Shown here piece by piece: positions 59,602 to 64,000 of a stretch of DNA of 64,000 nt. This stretch comes from CAZSSH01 sp964609825. GTDB lineage: Bacteria > Verrucomicrobiota > Lentisphaeria > Victivallales > Victivallaceae. The stretch spans positions 84,143 through 148,142 of the forward strand of contig CAZSSH010000008.1 of NCBI GenBank assembly GCA_964609825.1, in the 5' to 3' direction. A program made the translations under genes and the position numbers. The notes under the pieces are model-generated. The model was not told the DNA's origin and searched no databases. It worked only from the letters and a program-made list of their open reading frames with translations. Position 1 is the first letter of the stretch, and the number at the start of each line of letters is the position of its first letter.

Positions 59602-61824
59602 TCAAAAAATGCGCATGGTTTTTAAGCGCAAAGCATTGAGCACCACCGATACTGAGCTCAGGCTCATCGCCGCCGCCGCAATCATCGGGTTGAGCAAGGG
59701 GCCATTCCAAATGTGCAACACCCCCATGGCGACCGGGATGCCGACAATGTTGTAGGCAAAGGCCCAAAAGAGATTTTGTTTGACATTGCGCAAGGTGAGT
59801 TTGCCGATCAACAAGGCTTCCGGCAAAGCTTGGAGGCTTTTGCCCGATAATACCGCATCGGCGGTCTCGACGGCGATGTCGGTACCGCCCCCGACCGCGA
59901 TCCCCACATCGGCCGCCGCCAGCGCCGGCGCATCATTGATCCCGTCGCCAACCATCGCCACGATTTCCCCGCGTGACTGCAATTGTTTGACCACCGCGGC
60001 TTTGTCACCGGGCAATACCTCGGCAAAAACTTCATCAATCCCGGCTTGGGCGGCAATCGACTGAGCCGTGGCCCGGCGGTCGCCGGAAACCATTATCACT
60101 TTATACTTTTGCGCCTTGAGTTTGACGACGACTTGCGCGCTCTCGGGGCGGAGCTCGTCCGCGAGCGCCAAAACGCCGATCAGCCGTCCGTCCGCCGCCA
60201 CGCCGATGCAGCTTCGCCCGGCCTCAGTCCACCCGGCGACGACTGGCATTGACTCGCCGACGGCAACTCCTTGGCTCTCCAGCCAGGACAAACTTCCGAC
60301 GGCGAGATTGTGACCGTTGACGCGCCCGGTCAATCCGTGACCGGGATATGCCATAAAATCAGTGACTTCGCTCAATGTCAACTTGCGCTCTTTGGCCGCC
60401 GCCACAATGGATTGCCCCAACAAGTGCTCGGACTTTTGCTCCAAACTCGCGGCCAAAATCAAGACATCATCGGGACTCCAATTATCAAAAGCATCGGTTG
60501 CGGCATGGTACATTTTGCCCATAGTAAGTGTCCCGGTTTTATCAAGAAGCACCGCCGTCACTTTGGAGCAAGCCTCCACGGCTTCGCTGCTTTTAAACAA
60601 AATTCCCCGCTTTGCCGCCCGACCGGAGGCCACCACCATCGAGATCGGCGTTGCCAAACCCAAGGCGCATGGGCAGGCAATGACCAATACCGAGACAAAA
60701 ATGTTGAGGGCAAAGGCTGCGTCCTCCCCCACCAGCAACCAAGCGGCCGCGGCCAATATCGCCAACTTCATCACCGTCGAAACAAAGTATCCGGCCACCG
60801 TGTCTGCCAAAGCGGCAATCGGCGCCTTGGAGTTTTGCGCACTCTCAACCATGGCAACGATTTTGGCAAGCATGGTATCGCCGCCGGTGTGCGTCACTTT
60901 GATTTTTAAAAAGCCGTGCTGGTTGATCGAGCCTCCGACCACCGGCGAGCCGGGTTGCTTGGCCACGGGCGTGCTTTCGCCGGTCAGCATCGACTCATCG
61001 ACCGCCGACTCGCCCTCCTCGACCACGCCGTCCAGCGCAATCGTGCCTCCCGGGCGCACCGCAATCAATTCGCCGAGTGCGACTTGATCGACAGCGAGCT
61101 CAATTTCACTCCCGCCGCGGATCACCGTCGCCATCGGCGGCGTCAAATTTAAAAGCGCCGTCACCGCATCATTGGCCCGGCGCCGGGCGGAAACTTCCCA
61201 AAACTTTCCCAAGGTAATCAAGGTCAAAATCACCGCCGCCGACTCAAAATATAAAAAATGCACCCACAAAGTTTTGTCCAAAAAAATCATCACCACGGCA
61301 AATAAACTGTAAGCAAACGCGGCCAGCGTCCCCACCGCCACCAGCGAGTCCATATTGGGCGTCCACCGCCAAAGCTGCGCCAAACCGGTCCGGTAAAACT
61401 CGCCGCCTCTCATCATCACCGGCAGCGTCAGCAAAAGTTGCGCAAGTGCAAATAACAAGGGATGTGCGTGGGGCGCCCAATTCGTCGGCAACGGAAGACC
61501 CACCATATCCCCCATCGTGAGATAGAGCAAAAGGACGGTAAAGATTGCCGAAACAATCAGCCGCCCCCGGAGATTGGCCGCCTCGGCGGCGACGGCATCA
61601 ACGGACGACAACGAAACTTCCCCGAGATCGTACCCGGCCGCGCGCACCGCAGCGTAAAGCTGCGCTTCATCCAGCCCGCCCTTGTCCCAACGCACCGTGA
61701 GTTTGGCGGTGGCAAAATTGACCTCGCCGGAAACCCCCGGCAATGAATTGGCCGCCGTCTCGACCGCCCGCGCACAACTCGCGCATCCCATATTTTTTAC
61801 TGCAAACACTTTTTTCATAATCAT
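59602..61824 (-). CDS. copA: Cu+-exporting P1B-type ATPase
   Basis: 740 residues from the ATG at 61824 (CCGGAAG six bases upstream). A longer frame would begin at the -10 and is rejected. One N-terminal heavy-metal domain has MGCASC (about 13-18). Eight membrane helices include the CPC motif (Cys384-Pro385-Cys386). The phosphorylated Asp428 is in DKTGTLTMG. 'GDGINDAPALAAADVGIAVG' lies in the hinge, and an HP motif is kept in 'AYPGHGL' (His-Gly here rather than the usual SEHPL form; 'KSEHLLGQ' is the likely equivalent). It pumps Cu+ (or Ag+) outward. No copZ, cueR or csoR is adjacent. Confidence 0.93.
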   Translation of the reverse strand: MIMKKVFAVKNMGCASCARAVETAANSLPGVSGEVNFATAKLTVRWDKGGLDEAQLYAAVRAAGYDLGEVSLSSVDAVAAEAANLRGRLIVSAIFTVLLLYLTMGDMVGLPLPTNWAPHAHPLLFALAQLLLTLPVMMRGGEFYRTGLAQLWRWTPNMDSLVAVGTLAAFAYSLFAVVMIFLDKTLWVHFLYFESAAVILTLITLGKFWEVSARRRANDAVTALLNLTPPMATVIRGGSEIELAVDQVALGELIAVRPGGTIALDGVVEEGESAVDESMLTGESTPVAKQPGSPVVGGSINQHGFLKIKVTHTGGDTMLAKIVAMVESAQNSKAPIAALADTVAGYFVSTVMKLAILAAAAWLLVGEDAAFALNIFVSVLVIACPCALGLATPISMVVASGRAAKRGILFKSSEAVEACSKVTAVLLDKTGTLTMGKMYHAATDAFDNWSPDDVLILAASLEQKSEHLLGQSIVAAAKERKLTLSEVTDFMAYPGHGLTGRVNGHNLAVGSLSWLESQGVAVGESMPVVAGWTEAGRSCIGVAADGRLIGVLALADELRPESAQVVVKLKAQKYKVIMVSGDRRATAQSIAAQAGIDEVFAEVLPGDKAAVVKQLQSRGEIVAMVGDGINDAPALAAADVGIAVGGGTDIAVETADAVLSGKSLQALPEALLIGKLTLRNVKQNLFWAFAYNIVGIPVAMGVLHIWNGPLLNPMIAAAAMSLSSVSVVLNALRLKTMRIF

Positions 61825-61848
61825 ATCAAACTTCCGGTTACCTTCGGC

Positions 61849-61877
61849 AATATAACCTGTTACAGCCCTCAAGTCAA
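61849..61877 (-). promoter_or_regulatory. Promoter of the copper ATPase
   Basis: Minus strand TTGACT (61872-61877), 17 bp, TATATT (61849-61854). The spacer is the normal 17 bp and not the 19-20 bp of MerR/CueR-activated copper promoters. Confidence 0.65.
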
Positions 61878-61971
61878 GCATTTTTGCAAAATCGGATCTA
61901 TTTTTACCTCCCAGTGCGACCCCAAAATCACCCTCAGCAAGACTTTTTCTCTGTTTTTTCGATCCCCGCGC

Positions 61972-62000
61972 TTGACTTTTAAGGTAAAATCGTCTATAAT
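61972..62000 (+). promoter_or_regulatory. Near-consensus promoter of cassette E
   Basis: TTGACT (61972-61977), 17 bp, TATAAT (61995-62000). Confidence 0.75.
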
Positions 62001-62004
62001 ATAT

Positions 62005-62030
62005 GGTGATAACAGGTGATACACATCACC
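62005..62030. promoter_or_regulatory. Operator-like triple half-site GGTGAT
   Basis: GGTGAT (62005-62010) and GGTGAT (62015-62020) lie 10 bp apart on one face. The second pairs with ATCACC (62025-62030) across ACAC as a perfect 6-bp inverted repeat. It sits just after the -10, so a bound GntR protein would block transcription of its own cassette. Confidence 0.7.
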
Positions 62031-62058
62031 GTAACCCCGGAGCCCTTAAGCAACAACG

Positions 62059-63066
62059 ATGAAAAACGAGTCGACATCCACTTATATGCGCATCCGCCAC
62101 TATGTCTTTGACTATCTGGCGCAAACCACCGGCTCGGTCACGCGCATCCCGTCCAACCGCGAGCTGGCCGAGCGGTTCAACGTCAGCCAGCCGACAGTGG
62201 TGAGAGCACTTCAGGAGTTGATCAAAGAGGGCTACCTTATTCACCGCCCCGGCGTCGGCTTATTCAGCAACCCCGGGCGCTTTGATGCGAGGGAGAGCAA
62301 AATCTGGGGGATCATTTTCGGCGATGGCCGCTGGGCATATCTGGCGCGCGACGCTTTTTACGCCGCCAGCGTCATTGGCGGAGCATTGCTCAAAAAAGAC
62401 AACAATCATTTACTCAAACTGATCACCATGGGCGAAACTTCGCGCGATAATTTCCCCGAGCTCGGCAATCTTTCCGGCATTGTCTGGTGGGGCCCCGAGG
62501 CAAAGGTGATCCCCGATTTGCGGCGCATCGCCGAAACCATCCCGGTGGTGGTAATTTCCGGACAAGTCCCCGGCATCGACTGCTATTATTATGACTTTGA
62601 GGCGGAAAATTACGAAACCGCCCGCCAATTGATCTCGCGCGGCTGCCGCAAATTGGCGCTGGTGCGGTCGCATTACATCCCCGAGGCGGTGGCCGGCATT
62701 GAGCGCGCCTGCGGCGAAGCCGGGATTGCCTTCTCAGAGGAATTCATTTTGGGCAACGATCTTGCCGACGAGCATAAATTGGAGCAATTGGTCGCCGAGG
62801 GCAAAGCCCCGGACGGGATCATTTTTAACTGCAAAGCGGTCGGGTTCCAGCAGGCCATTGAGCGCATCCCCGAGCTTGCCGACGCCCTGATTGCCAGCGC
62901 CAACCACTGGATTGACGAAAATTGGAAATTTAACGGCATCGTGGTCAGTACCAGCTTTGAGGACATCGCCGGAGAAATCGTCCGCCTTTTGGCAATGAAA
63001 CCCGATGCCATGCCGCGTATTTTTCACCGCCTCAAAGTATATCACACCCCTGTCAGCAAACCCTAA
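62059..63066 (+). CDS. GntR-type regulator with LacI-like ligand-binding domain, cassette E
   Basis: 335 residues. The winged helix (about 8-75) reads 'YMRIRHYVFDYLAQTTGSVT', 'PSNRELAERFNVSQPTVVRA' and 'LIHRPGVGLFSNPG'. The effector domain starts 'KIWGIIFGDGRWAYLARDAF' and contains 'GIVWWGPEAKVIPDLRRIAE', 'GIDCYYYDFEAENYETARQL' and 'GCRKLALVRSHYIPEAVAGI'. It is built like the regulators of cassettes A and D and is 16 bp upstream of a pilin-like gene. The GGTGAT repeats after its promoter suggest self-repression. Ligand unknown. Confidence 0.87.
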   Translation: MKNESTSTYMRIRHYVFDYLAQTTGSVTRIPSNRELAERFNVSQPTVVRALQELIKEGYLIHRPGVGLFSNPGRFDARESKIWGIIFGDGRWAYLARDAFYAASVIGGALLKKDNNHLLKLITMGETSRDNFPELGNLSGIVWWGPEAKVIPDLRRIAETIPVVVISGQVPGIDCYYYDFEAENYETARQLISRGCRKLALVRSHYIPEAVAGIERACGEAGIAFSEEFILGNDLADEHKLEQLVAEGKAPDGIIFNCKAVGFQQAIERIPELADALIASANHWIDENWKFNGIVVSTSFEDIAGEIVRLLAMKPDAMPRIFHRLKVYHTPVSKP

Positions 63067-63082
63067 CATAAAGGAGTATTTC

Positions 63083-63766
63083 ATGCGAAAATTATTTACC
63101 CTAATCGAGCTCTTGGTCGTGATTGCCATCATTGCCATTTTGGCCTCCATGCTTTTGCCCGCCCTCAACAAAGCGCGAGATCAGGCCAAAAAGACTCAAT
63201 GCAGCGGCAATTTGCGGCAACTGGGGCTGGCCGGGCAACTTTATGCGGGAAGCTACAATGATTACTGGGTGCCGATCAGCGCCGGCGGCAACGGCAAAGC
63301 GTGGTACCAAAACCTCACCTACCGCAAAGCGCTGGGCGGGATTGTTTATGAAAATGCCGCCGTCAACCACTGTGACGAGCGCATCGCCCAAAACATGCTC
63401 TGCCCGATGTCCCGCGCCGCGTTGCGCGTCGGCGACAGCGCCAAATATCAGCACTTGGAGGCAAGCTACGGGCTCAATATGGATGCGCATAACGCCGCCA
63501 ACCCGGCGATCAAGATTTCGCGGGTGTTTTACCCCTCCAACTCGGTGGCGTTTTTGGACAGCATCGACTGGCGCGTCGCCTTGTGGACCGCCGAATACGG
63601 TAACTACACTGGAGAAACCTCGACCAATCCGAGCGGTTCGCCGGTGGCCTTCCGTCACGGCGGCTTGTCCTATGCCAACGGCGCTTTTTTTGACGGCCAC
63701 GTCGAGACGCGCCACTGCAACGAGCTGCGGTGGAAGACCAAGTGGAGCAACCTTTACACCAAGTAA
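63083..63766 (+). CDS. Pilin-like protein, cassette E
   Basis: 227 residues, start at 63083 with AAGGAG seven bases upstream; an upstream extension lies inside the GntR gene and is rejected. N-terminus MRKLFTLIELLVV, Leu at -1, Glu at +5, helix ending MLLPALNKARDQAKK, then 'CSGNLRQLGLAGQLYAGSYND'. The C-terminal 'FRHGGLSYANGAFFDGHVET' is the H-x11-DGH form. The start of a secreted protein follows 15 bp later. Confidence 0.87.
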   Translation: MRKLFTLIELLVVIAIIAILASMLLPALNKARDQAKKTQCSGNLRQLGLAGQLYAGSYNDYWVPISAGGNGKAWYQNLTYRKALGGIVYENAAVNHCDERIAQNMLCPMSRAALRVGDSAKYQHLEASYGLNMDAHNAANPAIKISRVFYPSNSVAFLDSIDWRVALWTAEYGNYTGETSTNPSGSPVAFRHGGLSYANGAFFDGHVETRHCNELRWKTKWSNLYTK

Positions 63767-63781
63767 CCTTTGAGAAGATTT

Positions 63782-64000
63782 ATGAAAACCATTATTTTTG
63801 CCGTCATCGGCTTGTTGTTTGCTTCATCGCTGTTTGCAGCCGGGGAGGAAGTATTTTACCAAACCGACTTCAACACCCCGGCGGCTTTGACCAACTGGTT
63901 CAAGGCCCCCAACATGACCTTGGAAACCACCGGCGGGATTGACAACTCTGGCTGCGTCAAATTTGTTGCCGAGAGCGACAATATCAACAATTTATCCACC
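63782..64000 (+). CDS. Secreted protein (partial, 5' end only)
   Basis: 73 codons are present, open to the right edge. The ATG at 63782 follows GAGAAG and starts a signal peptide (MKTIIFAVIGLLFASSLFAA). The mature start 'EEVFYQTDFNTPAALTNWFK' with 'IDNSGCVKFVAESDN' is the usual opening of a beta-sandwich carbohydrate-binding module. By analogy with the other cassettes it should be a glycan-active or binding protein, but the catalytic part is off-window. Confidence 0.7.
   Translation, partial: MKTIIFAVIGLLFASSLFAAGEEVFYQTDFNTPAALTNWFKAPNMTLETTGGIDNSGCVKFVAESDNINNLST

Noticed and set aside
61849..61877. CueR/MerR-type copper-responsive promoter
   Set aside because: The spacer is 17 bp, not the 19-20 bp required by MerR-type activators, and no dyad is visible between the hexamers.
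1..64000. CRISPR array, prophage, transposon or integrative element
   Set aside because: No regularly spaced repeats, transposase, integrase or phage structural genes were seen; the tRNA has no duplicated 3' end downstream.

Overview
The window most resembles a chromosomal segment of a Lentisphaerota (Victivallis-like) or related PVC-group bacterium. This is an inference from gene style, not from a marker gene. The main reasons are six pilin-like proteins with an FTLIELLVV-type N-terminus and a late H-x(9-11)-DG motif, paired with sugar-type GntR/LacI/AraC/XylR regulators and very large secreted glycan-active proteins. No SusC/SusD genes are present. Coding DNA is moderately GC-rich and packed on both strands. 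Intergenic gaps are AT-rich and carry readable sigma70-type promoters, many with an extended -10 of the form TGCTAT(A/C)TT. There is one tRNA gene (CAT anticodon), and I see no rRNA, CRISPR array, transposase or phage gene.

Layout. 1-2.7 kb: a XylR-like and a PocR/AraC-like regulator, divergent from an FAD-dependent oxidoreductase. 2.8-5.9 kb: typA, a degenerate alkaline-phosphatase-fold protein and the tRNA. 6.1-6.8 kb: a small exported protein with a C-terminal anchor. 6.9-15.0 kb: four tandem paralogous membrane proteins of unknown function, in two overlapping pairs that each have a similar promoter. 15.1-20.0 kb: duplicated promoters, then GntR regulator, pilin-like protein and a two-glutamate glycoside hydrolase flanked by duplicated beta-rich modules. 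20.1-27.0 kb: a large hybrid sensor kinase, rsmH, a MarC-family protein and a divergent pilin-like protein. 27.0-28.6 kb: a hairpin and short leader ORF, then a GH130 mannosylglucose phosphorylase. 28.6-34.8 kb: LacI regulator, secreted module, pilin-like protein and a 1237-residue secreted protein. 34.9-39.2 kb (minus): pilin-like protein, carbohydrate-binding-type protein and a glycoside hydrolase. 39.3-43.5 kb: Gfo/Idh/MocA oxidoreductase, an apparently cytoplasmic heparinase II/III-type lyase and a convergent AraC regulator. 43.5-46.9 kb (minus): TetR, membrane-fusion protein and MacB-type permease without an ATPase. 47-52 kb: small exported protein, secA and a cation/proton antiporter. 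51.9-55.9 kb (minus): GntR, pilin-like protein and LVIVD-repeat protein. 55.9-59.6 kb: two related multi-pass proteins, a DUF2157-type protein and a GDYXXLXY-type protein. 59.6-61.9 kb (minus): Cu+ P-type ATPase. 62-64 kb: GntR, pilin-like protein and the start of a secreted protein.

The main pattern is a repeated cassette: sugar-type regulator, then a pilin-like protein, then one or more exported glycan-active or beta-propeller proteins. It occurs five times in 64 kb, four times with its own regulator. All six pilin-like proteins lack the Gly/Ala expected just before the prepilin-peptidase cut site. I infer that these cassettes are substrate-specific glycan-use units in which a dedicated pilin-like protein is co-made with its secreted partner. 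Housekeeping genes (typA, rsmH, secA, tRNA) lie between the cassettes, so this looks like core chromosome rather than an island. The four-paralog membrane family and the cassettes are the parts least explained by known biology.
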